Positions 41,869-49,522 of a stretch of DNA of 64,000 nucleotides are shown piece by piece. Origin of the DNA: AP-15 sp963787425 (GTDB lineage Bacteria > Pseudomonadota > Alphaproteobacteria > ATCC43930 > CGMCC-115725); contig CAWBCV010000013.1 in the NCBI GenBank assembly GCA_963787425.1, positions 1-64,000 on the forward strand, read 5' to 3'. A program made the translations under genes and the position numbers. A model generated the notes under the pieces. The model worked only from the letters and a program-made list of their open reading frames with translations, was not told where the DNA came from and ran no database searches. Position 1 is the first letter of the stretch. The number at the start of each line of letters is the position of its first letter.

Positions 41869-44106
41869 CTAATCTCTGGAGGCGGCGAGGATCGCCATTG
41901 CGCGCCCATCGACGGTGAAAGCCGGGCCGGCATCGAGACAGGCGGTCCAGTCGGGCAGCCCGCAGAGATCGTCCCCGCGAGGCAGCCAGGAACGGGCGAG
42001 CACCTTCCACGGCCGGGATGACCAGTCGCCGAGGTTGGTAACCGAGAATGGCGACCAGCTCTCATTGTAGATCACCATCAGATCGGGCTCGCCCGGCCGT
42101 CCCCAGCGGATGACCGCGAGCTGGCTCGGCGAGCCCGCCGCAGGGCCCTCCCAACTGTAGCTCAGACGGCCGTCATTGGCCGGATCGCCGGGGGCGGCCC
42201 GCGGCGCGGCCGCGTATTCGCCAAAATCTGCCTGGCGAAACTGTGTCCAGCGTCGCCGCAACGCAATCAGGCCGCGGGTCCACTCCGACAATTCGCGCCC
42301 GTAGCGTGGACCATTGGGAGAACCCTCGGTATTGCCGTCTTTAAGCCCCCAGTCGATCCAGTTGACGGCATTCACCGTTGCGTCGCCGGAGGTCGATTCC
42401 CAATCCCAGCTGTTCTTCGCCCCATCCTGCCCGGCCCGGGATTTCGTGCGGCCGAACTCGTCTCCCTGCTGCAGCAGCGGTTCGCCGTTGGACGTGAGCA
42501 GCAGGCCCAGCACCAGTTTCTCACGTCGGCGGCGGAGATCCTCGTCGCCGCTGCTGTCCCAGCAGTTTTGCGAGCCGTCGGCATCATTGAAGAACATACA
42601 GTCCCGCAACGTGTAGCCGTCGTGGATCGCGATAAAATTGATCGAGCGCCACGGCCTGCTCGAAGCATCGGCGTCCGTTCCGGGAACGGCGCCGCGGCCC
42701 TCGATGAGCTTTTTTAATGTGTTGGGGTCACGCAAATCGCTTTTGGAGAACAGCCGCGCTCCGTCGCGGTACTTGCCGATCCACTTGGCCCAGCGGTTGT
42801 TCGTCGAGTTCCAGGGCGGGCTGTCCATGAAGTCCCACCACTGCCCCTCCAGGTCCCACGGCTCGGCGTGCAGATGCGCGCGGGCGAAGCGGGGATCGGC
42901 ACTGACCCAGGCGGCGGCATCTGTCGAACCGTCGGCCAATATGCGGGCGAGGTCGAAGCGAAACCCGTCCACGCCGTAGGCGGTGTGCCACAGAGCCAGG
43001 GAATCGAGCACCAAGTGCTTGGTGAAACGGTCGCCGCCCGAAAAATCGATATCGTTGCCGGTGCCGCTGGCGTTGGCGAAGAACCCGGTCCCCGTACCGC
43101 GATAGATTTCGGGGATATCATCGCACAGATTGTAGCATTTGTCGGCGAGGCGCCCGTCCTGCACCCAGTCGCCTTCGGCAGTGTGGTTGTAGACCACATC
43201 CATGAACACCGCGATGCCGCGGTCGTGGAAAGCTTGGACGAGACGCTTCAGCTCGGTGACCTCGTTACCGGGACGCGAGGCATAGCGCGTTTCCGGGGCG
43301 AAGAAGTTTGTCGTCATGTACCCCCAGTGATTGACCCGGCCCGCGGCTGTCGTCGTATCCTTGTCGTATTGCATGACCGGCATCAGCTCGACTGCGGTGA
43401 CGCCGAGCTCGGCGAGGTGATCGACCCCGGCGGTCAGGCCGCCCGGCGTTTTCAGCCCGCCCTGCGTCAGACCGAGATAGGTGCCGCGCAGCGCCTCTGG
43501 CAGGCCCTGGAGTTGCGCCGTGTAATCCTGCACGTGCAATTCGTAGACGATCAGATCTTCGGGCCGCACGTCCACATGAGTAGGGGCAGGGTCGGCCCCG
43601 TGATCGTAGACGATGCTCTTGCCGCCTCCGGCATAGATGGAGTGGTCGCTGTCGACGAAGGGAGGAGAGAGGTAAAATTCCGCATAGTCGACCTCCTGCG
43701 TCCGGTATGCGTATGGGTCGTTGAGCACGAAATTGCCGTTCAGCACGGTGCCAAAGGGCGCGTTCGCCGTGGCTGTGCCGTGACCACTCAGGCGGTACAT
43801 GTAAAACGTGCCGGCACTCGCCCCGGGGCCGCGGATCCGGACGCCCCAGTCCCCGGCACCGTCGCGTGTCATCGGCACGACCGTCGCCGGAATCGTGGCG
43901 TCTCCTGTGTCGTAGATCAACAGCTCGGCGTTGTCGGCCGCGGGCGCGCGCAATCCGAAATCGACCCAGCCATCCGTCCTCTTGTGAGCGCCGAATTCAA
44001 AGGTTGGCGGCGCTGCCGTTTCGATATCGGCTGCCGATGCTGCGCCCCATGAGACCAGCGCCGCACCAAAGGCTAGATATGCGCAGCGTGGCCGAACTCT
44101 CTGCAT
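41869..44106 (-). CDS. Secreted isoamylase/GlgX-type glycoside hydrolase (GH13)
   Basis: A 745-residue alpha-glucan debranching-type enzyme with a signal peptide (YLAFGAALVSWGAASAADIE). An N-terminal CBM48-like domain is followed by the GH13 barrel: YELHVQDYTAQLQGLPEALR, VTAVELMPVMQYDKD, VFMDVVYNHTAEGDW, nucleophile Asp in GVDGFRFDLARILADG, acid/base Glu in LHAEPWDLEG and third acid in FIAIHDGYTLRD. It is closer to isoamylase and GlgX than to pullulanase. GlgX enzymes are normally cytoplasmic, so the signal peptide points to an extracytoplasmic role on alpha-1,6-branched glucans. No other glycogen gene is near. Confidence 0.9.
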   Translation of the reverse strand: MQRVRPRCAYLAFGAALVSWGAASAADIETAAPPTFEFGAHKRTDGWVDFGLRAPAADNAELLIYDTGDATIPATVVPMTRDGAGDWGVRIRGPGASAGTFYMYRLSGHGTATANAPFGTVLNGNFVLNDPYAYRTQEVDYAEFYLSPPFVDSDHSIYAGGGKSIVYDHGADPAPTHVDVRPEDLIVYELHVQDYTAQLQGLPEALRGTYLGLTQGGLKTPGGLTAGVDHLAELGVTAVELMPVMQYDKDTTTAAGRVNHWGYMTTNFFAPETRYASRPGNEVTELKRLVQAFHDRGIAVFMDVVYNHTAEGDWVQDGRLADKCYNLCDDIPEIYRGTGTGFFANASGTGNDIDFSGGDRFTKHLVLDSLALWHTAYGVDGFRFDLARILADGSTDAAAWVSADPRFARAHLHAEPWDLEGQWWDFMDSPPWNSTNNRWAKWIGKYRDGARLFSKSDLRDPNTLKKLIEGRGAVPGTDADASSRPWRSINFIAIHDGYTLRDCMFFNDADGSQNCWDSSGDEDLRRRREKLVLGLLLTSNGEPLLQQGDEFGRTKSRAGQDGAKNSWDWESTSGDATVNAVNWIDWGLKDGNTEGSPNGPRYGRELSEWTRGLIALRRRWTQFRQADFGEYAAAPRAAPGDPANDGRLSYSWEGPAAGSPSQLAVIRWGRPGEPDLMVIYNESWSPFSVTNLGDWSSRPWKVLARSWLPRGDDLCGLPDWTACLDAGPAFTVDGRAMAILAASRD

Positions 44107-44273
44107 GGCGATCTCCGATCGTATCCGGACGCCGCTTTGGCGAACGGTTCGCCATTATTATAGTTAATCGGAAATAGCAGCCGAGGCCGGTCCTAACGAG
44201 TGGTACTTTCCGATCACCGGTGCGCCAAAACCGTGATAGCTTGGGCTCTTGCCAATGGCCGAGGAGGGAGCCG

Positions 44274-44663
44274 ATGCCCGACGAGCTGACCGTCGTTCGC
44301 CATGCCGATCGGCCCAGTGTGACATTACCGGGCGGCGCTGCCTATCAGCCGATCATCGGCGACGACACCGGTGAGGGGCTGCCGATCCGCACCGGCATCC
44401 AGACCTCGCAACCGGGATATGCGACGCCGCTGCACTCGCATCCTTACGCCGAGATCTTGACCGTCATCGCGGGCCGCGGCGAGGCTTGGCTCGATGGCGA
44501 AGAAGGTGTGGTAACGATGGAACCCGGGGTCACGATTGCCGTACCTGCGGGCCGGGTGCATGCGTTCCGGGTAGTGGGCGACCGGCCGCTCGTTACCTTC
44601 GGCATCCACACCAACGGCAAGCGCATAGTCAACTACGTTTCGCCGCCGCAGAGCCCGGGCTGA
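44274..44663 (+). CDS. Cupin domain protein
   Basis: A 129-residue single-domain cupin. The first metal-binding motif is seen in ATPLHSHPYAEILTVIAGRGE (two His and one Glu), the second in VAVPAGRVHAFRVVGD-like sequence with a histidine. It begins MPDELTVVRHAD after GGAGGGAG, so ATG 44274 is used rather than the open upstream extension. It may bind a metal and act as an isomerase, oxygenase or sensor, but the sequence does not say. The RidA gene follows 41 bases after and is likely co-transcribed. Confidence 0.85.
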   Translation: MPDELTVVRHADRPSVTLPGGAAYQPIIGDDTGEGLPIRTGIQTSQPGYATPLHSHPYAEILTVIAGRGEAWLDGEEGVVTMEPGVTIAVPAGRVHAFRVVGDRPLVTFGIHTNGKRIVNYVSPPQSPG

Positions 44664-44704
44664 CCGCTTTTACTTCCGCATCACCATGCATGGGAGACTC
44701 GCCG

Positions 44705-45064
44705 ATGGCCATCACCCGTTTCGACCGGACCCAGCCGCCCGGTCCGCGCATGAGCCGCTGTGTCGTGCGCGGCGACACGGTCTATCTCGCAGGTCTGACC
44801 GCTGGCGACACGAGCCAGGACATCAAAGGCCAGACCAAGCAAATCCTCGACAAAATCGACGGCTACCTCGCCCAGGCCGGGACCACCAAGTCCAACCTGC
44901 TCTCGGCCAATCTGTGGATCAAGGACATGGCGCTGTTTGCCGACATGAACTCGGTGTGGAACGCCTGGGTCGATCCCGAGAATCCGCCGGCGCGCGCCTG
45001 CGTCAAGGCCGATCTGGCGCGCCCGGAGCTGCTCGTCGAAATCATGGTGACAGCCGCGAAATAG
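44705..45064 (+). CDS. RidA/YjgF family enamine/imine deaminase
   Basis: A 119-residue RidA-family protein. It reads MAITRFDRTQPPGPRMSRC, then DTVYLAGLTAGDTSQDIKGQ, TKQILDKIDGYLAQAGT and the end PPARACVKADLARPELLVEI, in which the arginine typical of active RidA (ARACVKADL) is present. It hydrolyses reactive enamines and imines arising from PLP enzymes or degrades related metabolites. It differs from the other RidA gene at 47432-47824, so the two are not recent duplicates. A start at 44690 would add five residues. Confidence 0.88.
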   Translation: MAITRFDRTQPPGPRMSRCVVRGDTVYLAGLTAGDTSQDIKGQTKQILDKIDGYLAQAGTTKSNLLSANLWIKDMALFADMNSVWNAWVDPENPPARACVKADLARPELLVEIMVTAAK

Positions 45065-45092
45065 CGAAGCGACGGCGGGCGAGCGGGGCTGT

Positions 45093-45299
45093 CTAAGACA
45101 GCCCAATCTCGCCGTCGACGACGTGTTCGAGCCCGAGCTCCGGGATCGACAGGGTCACGCGTGGCTTCAATAGTGCGCTTTGGCTGAGCTTGCCGGTGGC
45201 GAGCGCGTCGCGGACTGCGGTCTCGATTTCGCGCTGCGAGGTCACGCCGACCACTTTTAAGAATTTTCGGATATCCATGTTGAAACGGTCTTCGTTCAT
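45093..45299 (-). CDS. DUF6494 family protein
   Basis: A 68-residue conserved alphaproteobacterial protein: MNEDRFNMDIRKFLKVVG, TSQREIETAVRDALATGKL and a C-terminal EHVVDGEIGL. It is a small cytoplasmic protein with no known function and normal length for the family. It is divergent from zapE, with an 86-base gap that should contain both promoters, and its stop is about 28 bases from the convergent RidA gene stop. Confidence 0.88.
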   Translation of the reverse strand: MNEDRFNMDIRKFLKVVGVTSQREIETAVRDALATGKLSQSALLKPRVTLSIPELGLEHVVDGEIGLS

Positions 45300-45385
45300 C
45301 GCTTTCTCCTTCGCCGTATCTCCGACGGAAATTAACCCCGGAACATCTGCCCGTCGATCGCAGCGAATTTAGTCAGCTTATTGTG

Positions 45386-46528
45386 ATGGCACACGATGCG
45401 GGCACAGCCGCAGCGCGGACCGCGGAACCGATGGCGGTCTACCGCGCGCTGCGCCAGCGGGCACTGCTGCAGCCCGACCCGGCACAGCAGCTGGCCATCG
45501 AGCGGCTGCAGAGCCTCTATCGCGCCTTGCTGCACTACCGGCCGGAAACTGGCCTGCGCGGCTGGCTCGCCCGCTTCGGTCTTGCCGAGAACGGCGGCAG
45601 TCACGCGCCGGTCGGGCTTTATCTGTGCGGTCCGGTCGGCCGCGGCAAATCGATGCTGATGGACTTGTTTTTCCGCTCGGTGCCGAGCCTTCACAAGCGG
45701 CGGGTGCATTTCCACGCTTTCATGGTCGAGGTGCACGACCGCATAGAGCGGGAGCGGCGCGCCCACACCGACCGGCCGATCGCCAAAGTCGCGCACGATC
45801 TCGCCGGCGAGGCTGCGCTATTGTGCTTCGACGAGTTTCAGGTTGAGGACATCGCCGATGCGATGATCCTCGAACGCCTGTTCAGGGCGCTGTTCGACGC
45901 CGGGGTCGTGGTCGTCGCGACCTCGAACCGCGCGCCGGATGAGCTCTACGAGCATGGCCTCCAGCGCGAGCGGTTTCTGCCGTTCATCGGGCTGCTCAAG
46001 CAAAAGCTCTTTGTGCTTGAGCTCGACAGCGGACGCGACTATCGGCTCGCCCGGCTGCACGGCAAGCCGGTCTACCACCACCCGCTCGGCGAGGCGGCGC
46101 GCGACGCGCTCGAACATGCCTTTGCCGAGCTGACCGATGGGGCATCCGGCGCCAGCGCGACCCTTACCGTGAAGGGGCGCCCGCTCGCCGTCCCGCGGGC
46201 GGCGCGCGGCGTCGCCTGGTTCGCTTTCGCGGACCTGTGCGCCAACCCACTCGGCGCCGCCGATTACCTCGGGATCGCCGAGCGCTTCGCTGCGGTCATC
46301 GTCGAAGGCGTCCCGCGCCTCTCCTCGCAGCAGCGCAACGAGGCGCGGCGCTTCAACATCCTGATCGATACGCTCTACGAGGCGCACACCCTGCTGATTG
46401 CCTCGGCCGAAGTGCCGCCGGAAGAAATTTATACTGCCGGCGACGGCACCTTCGAGTTCCGGCGCACGGTGTCGCGCCTGATCGAAATGCAGAGCGAGGA
46501 GTACATCACCAAAGGTCGGGGCCGTTAA
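45386..46528 (+). CDS. zapE: Cell division protein ZapE (AFG1-like ATPase)
   Basis: A 380-residue P-loop ATPase. Walker A is GPVGRGKSMLMDLFF and Walker B is ALLCFDEFQVEDIADAMIL; RRVHFHAFMVEVHDRI and VVVATSNRAPDELYEHGLQR are family hallmarks. ZapE binds near the Z-ring during late division. The C-terminal part (VAWFAFADLCANPLGAADYL, RFNILIDTLYEAHTLLIASA) is complete. ATG 45386 is chosen; GTG 45383 is in frame. It stops at 46528, right where a truncated antisense gene begins to lose similarity. Confidence 0.93.
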   Translation: MAHDAGTAAARTAEPMAVYRALRQRALLQPDPAQQLAIERLQSLYRALLHYRPETGLRGWLARFGLAENGGSHAPVGLYLCGPVGRGKSMLMDLFFRSVPSLHKRRVHFHAFMVEVHDRIERERRAHTDRPIAKVAHDLAGEAALLCFDEFQVEDIADAMILERLFRALFDAGVVVVATSNRAPDELYEHGLQRERFLPFIGLLKQKLFVLELDSGRDYRLARLHGKPVYHHPLGEAARDALEHAFAELTDGASGASATLTVKGRPLAVPRAARGVAWFAFADLCANPLGAADYLGIAERFAAVIVEGVPRLSSQQRNEARRFNILIDTLYEAHTLLIASAEVPPEEIYTAGDGTFEFRRTVSRLIEMQSEEYITKGRGR

Positions 46529-46547
46529 GCGCACCTTCTCGTTCCGG

Positions 46548-47068
46548 TGGGAACCAGCATGGTCGCCAGTGTGGTTCGGCATGCCCGGTCGAGTCAGGTA
46601 CCCGCGAGGGCGGATGAAGCTGTAGATCTCGCGTTTTGGGTACTCTTGCCAGCCGGTGTTGAACGCGCCGAGCTTAGGGAAAAGCTGCAGCTCGCTGTAC
46701 GGGAGGCGATCGTGGATCCACCATGCCATCGCCTGCCACGAGGTGCCTTCGAGCAGGCGATCGGCGAACCACAGGACGACGATGCAGGCCATCGCGCCCA
46801 TGGTCCCTCGCGCATCGCGCCGATCCCAGATGTGACGCGCATAGTTGCGTTCGTTCGACGCGCAATTGTTATGGTGCACGTTGCCGAACGCGTTTACCGC
46901 GGCCGACCGATAAGCTGAACCGATAGCCAGCCGTCCCAATGTCTCCTGCAACGGTTCGAGGGGTTCTTCACAGAAGCGCCGGCCCGCCGCAATCGCCAAA
47001 TCCGGATCGGCAGGGAGGTTGGCAATGCCGTGCAAGTTCGAGATATCGCTGTAAAGAAAGTCGCGCAT
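46548..47068 (-). pseudogene. Peptidase M15-like hypothetical protein, 3'-truncated
   Basis: The frame starts at ATG 47068 (MRDFLYSDISNLHGIANLPA) and reads EPLQETLGRLAIGSAYRSAA, NERNYARHIWDRRDARGTMG and AWWIHDRLPYSELQLFPKLG, which look like a family of about 200-residue hypothetical proteins related to M15-type peptidases. The expected C-terminus after GYLTRPGMPNHTGDHAG is missing: the frame runs on without a stop through the antisense strand of zapE to 45818, giving unrelated sequence. The 3' end was apparently lost where zapE ends. Family recognition is from memory of the motif order. If translated, it would carry a long nonsense tail. Confidence 0.55.
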
Positions 47069-47246
47069 GGAAAACGAGCGCGACGGCCTCACCCGAGTAA
47101 ATTCTTCCAACCCGGCGCCTTCACTGGCGGCCTTTTGGCGGTCGCGTTCTTCCCGTTTTTGTCGGCCATCCTCGCGCTGATCCTCGGGCACAACCCGGCA
47201 CTCGAACGCGGCGCCATCCCGGAGGGTGTCCACTGGCATTACAGAA

Positions 47247-47399
47247 CTACGGATTTACGCAGCCTTCGAAGGCATTATGGGGACAGTAAAACCCGCCCCC
47301 AGGATCTGGTCCGAGGTTGGCATTCCCGCCGCCTGCTCCACACCCGGCGAGCGGCACCGCCAGAACAACCACGAAAAGAGTTACTGTCAGCGTCCTCAT
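47247..47399 (-). CDS. Small lipoprotein
   Basis: A 50-residue protein that is too short for most gene finders. It has a basic start (MRTLTVTLF), a hydrophobic core (VVVLAVPLAGC) and a lipobox LAGC with the cysteine at residue 20. The mature part of about 31 residues is rich in Gly and Asn, contains a second and a third cysteine (FYCPHNAFEGCVNP) and would be tethered to the membrane. The start at 47399 is the only ATG that gives this pattern. No family is recognised. It lies between the truncated gene and the RidA gene on the same strand. Confidence 0.55.
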   Translation of the reverse strand: MRTLTVTLFVVVLAVPLAGCGAGGGNANLGPDPGGGFYCPHNAFEGCVNP

Positions 47400-47431
47400 T
47401 GGCGAGAGGACCGCGTCGGGCTTACAGAGGT

Positions 47432-47824
47432 CTAGATCACCGCGATCGCTTCGATCTCGATAAGAAACTCGGGCTGTGCCAGTGCCGCGACGGCCACCAG
47501 GGTCGAGGCCGGCATTTTCTTCCCGAAGAATTCCTCGCGAATGGCGGCGTAATCGGCGCGATGACGAATGTCGGTGAGATACGTATTGACCTTGACGATA
47601 TTCGCCATGGTGCCGCCGCCGGCCTCGACCTGGGCTTTCACCGCCTGCAAAGCCGCCCGCGCCTGCGCCTTGAAATCGCCGGCATGCGCCGCACTACCGT
47701 TGGCGCCATAGGCCACCTGGCCCGCGATATAGAGGATCGCCTCGGCGCCGGTGACCTTGACAGCCTGCGAATATGTCGGCGGATCCCAGACCCCGCGGGC
47801 GGCATATTGCTCGATTTTGGACAT
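47432..47824 (-). CDS. RidA/YjgF family protein, second copy
   Basis: A 130-residue RidA-type protein starting MSKIEQYAARGVWDPPTYSQ. Conserved parts are AILYIAGQVAYGANG, DFKAQARAALQAVKAQVEAG, NIVKVNTYLTDIRH and the end PASTLVAVAALAQPEFLIEI. The usual active-site arginine seen as R-x-x-V is replaced here by ASTLVAVAAL, so it may not be an imine deaminase. It is a member of a different RidA subgroup than the protein at 44705-45064. A start at 47857 would add eleven poorly conserved residues. Confidence 0.85.
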   Translation of the reverse strand: MSKIEQYAARGVWDPPTYSQAVKVTGAEAILYIAGQVAYGANGSAAHAGDFKAQARAALQAVKAQVEAGGGTMANIVKVNTYLTDIRHRADYAAIREEFFGKKMPASTLVAVAALAQPEFLIEIEAIAVI

Positions 47825-47956
47825 TCCTCGCATCTCCCGTGAACGGAACGGCCCCAAGCTAAAAGCCGACCGCCACGAGCGTCAATTCGCTCGTCGCGGA
47901 CGATGTTACAGGCGCTCCATCCTCCGTTCGATGCGCCAATCAGAATGAGTCGCCGA

Positions 47957-48388
47957 TCAAGGCTGTTGGTCGGCCGGGTGGGCGCGGTCGGCGGATTGCT
48001 GGCGATAGAATTCCCGCTGCTTCTCGCGCCACGCGGCCCGTTCCTCCGGGTCGAGCTTGCCGTCATGATTGCTGTCGATCTGGTCGAACCGTTCGCGATA
48101 AAGGTGGTCGCGCTCCTCGGCCGGCATCTCCGCCAGCTGATCGTAATAGGCCTTGCGGCGCTCGACGCTCGCCTTCTCCGCAGCCGAAAGGCCGGGATCG
48201 GTCAGCTGGCGTGCGAGCCGAGCCTGGCGCTGCTGCAGGTCGCGTGCGCGGAAGTCGCGGTACTGGTCGAATGTGATCATCTCGCCAGCCGCGGCAGGTT
48301 GCGGGGCTCGTTGCGCAACGGCCGGCCAGTGCGACCACGCCACTGCGAGCAGGACCGCCGCGGCGGCCGGGAGCGTCCATTTCTTCAT
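47957..48388 (-). CDS. Exported EF-hand domain protein
   Basis: A 143-residue protein with a signal peptide (WTLPAAAAVLLAVAWSHWPAVAQ) and one canonical EF-hand near the C-terminus, FDQIDSNHDGKLDPEERAAW, with the calcium ligands D-x-N-x-D-G-x-L-x-x-E. Before it is a charged helical region rich in Arg and Gln. It may be a periplasmic calcium-binding protein. ATG 48388 is favoured since GAGGAG lies at a proper distance; ATG 48394 is two codons upstream. It is followed on the same strand by the RidA gene. Confidence 0.82.
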   Translation of the reverse strand: MKKWTLPAAAAVLLAVAWSHWPAVAQRAPQPAAAGEMITFDQYRDFRARDLQQRQARLARQLTDPGLSAAEKASVERRKAYYDQLAEMPAEERDHLYRERFDQIDSNHDGKLDPEERAAWREKQREFYRQQSADRAHPADQQP

Positions 48389-48487
48389 CCTCATCTCCTC
48401 GGGGTTATTGCCCCCGCGGATATAGAACAAAACATGATCAAATTTGCAAGCTAAATTTGCGATCGCCTTTCGGAGAGGTCTGCTCCC

Positions 48488-49450
48488 TCAGACGAAAAGT
48501 CGCTCCTTTTCCAGCCCGTCGTAGAGATGGGCGACGAACTCGCCGTAGCCGTTCCATTTCAGCGTCGGTACGAGCTCGTTCGTGCCGAGCACCCGCTCCG
48601 TCGCCTGGCTCCAGCGCGGATGGGGAACCTCGGGGTTGACGTTCGCCCAAAACCCATACTCGCTGCTTTGCACGGTTTCCCAGAACGACACTGGCCGCTT
48701 TTCGGTGAACGAGAAGTGGACGATCGACTTGACCGATTTGAAACCGTATTTCCACGGCAATACCAGCCGCAGCGGCGCCCCGTCCTGCTTTGGAACGGGC
48801 TTGCCGTACATGCCGGTCACGAGAAAGGCGAGCTCGTTTCCTCCCTCGGCGATCGTGACGCCCTCGACATAGGGCCAGGGGTACCAGAATTCCTTCTGCC
48901 CCGGCGCGGTCTTGGGGTCTAGGAACGTCTCCATTTGAACGTATTTCGCCGAGCCCAGCGGCTTCGCGAGTTCCACCAGGGCCGCCATCGGGAAGCCGCT
49001 CCACGGCACCGCCATCGACCACGCCTCGACGCAGCGATGGCGATAGAGCCGCTCCTCGAGCGGCATCTTTTTCAACAACTCGTCGATGTCGAGGGAAAGC
49101 GGTTTCTCGACCAGCCCGTCGATCTTGACGGTCCACGGACGGATCTTCAGCGCCTGGGCATCGGACGCGATCGATTTTTGCGAGCCGAACTCGTAAAAAT
49201 TGTTGTACGTCGTGGCCAGCTTTTCTGCGGTCAGCGGCCGGTCGAGCGTGTAGCGCGGGTTTTGCTTAGTGGGGTAGAGGCCGGCCGACGGATCTTCCTC
49301 GGCTGCAAGGGCCGAACGCAATGCGGGCGCGAGGATCGGGCCGGCAGCAATCGCCTTGATCACCGCTCTGCGCCCGACGAATACCGCCTCGGGTGTCGCC
49401 GCGCTCTCGCCTAGCTCCCAGCCTCTTCTTCGCCGGATCAACACGACCAA
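48488..49450 (-). CDS. msrP: Protein-methionine-sulfoxide reductase catalytic subunit MsrP
   Basis: A 320-residue periplasmic molybdopterin enzyme that repairs oxidised methionine in envelope proteins. The Mo-ligand cysteine is in RHRCVEAWSMAVPWSGFP, and NNFYEFGSQKSIASDAQAL, WPYVEGVTIAEGGNELAF and LPWKYGFKSVKSIVHFSF are family signatures. A twin-arginine type signal is seen in VGRRAVIKAIAAGPI. Its haem partner MsrQ is not encoded next to it or anywhere in the window. The Mo-cofactor genes at 59.9-62.4 kb could supply its cofactor. A GTP- or Tat-related gene is not adjacent. Confidence 0.94.
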   Translation of the reverse strand: MVVLIRRRRGWELGESAATPEAVFVGRRAVIKAIAAGPILAPALRSALAAEEDPSAGLYPTKQNPRYTLDRPLTAEKLATTYNNFYEFGSQKSIASDAQALKIRPWTVKIDGLVEKPLSLDIDELLKKMPLEERLYRHRCVEAWSMAVPWSGFPMAALVELAKPLGSAKYVQMETFLDPKTAPGQKEFWYPWPYVEGVTIAEGGNELAFLVTGMYGKPVPKQDGAPLRLVLPWKYGFKSVKSIVHFSFTEKRPVSFWETVQSSEYGFWANVNPEVPHPRWSQATERVLGTNELVPTLKWNGYGEFVAHLYDGLEKERLFV

Positions 49451-49522
49451 ACCTCGCTACCGTTGCGATTCCAGAGGTTGGATCGGCATCCGGCGGCGCC
49501 AAGTCACGCTTTCGCGATCAAC

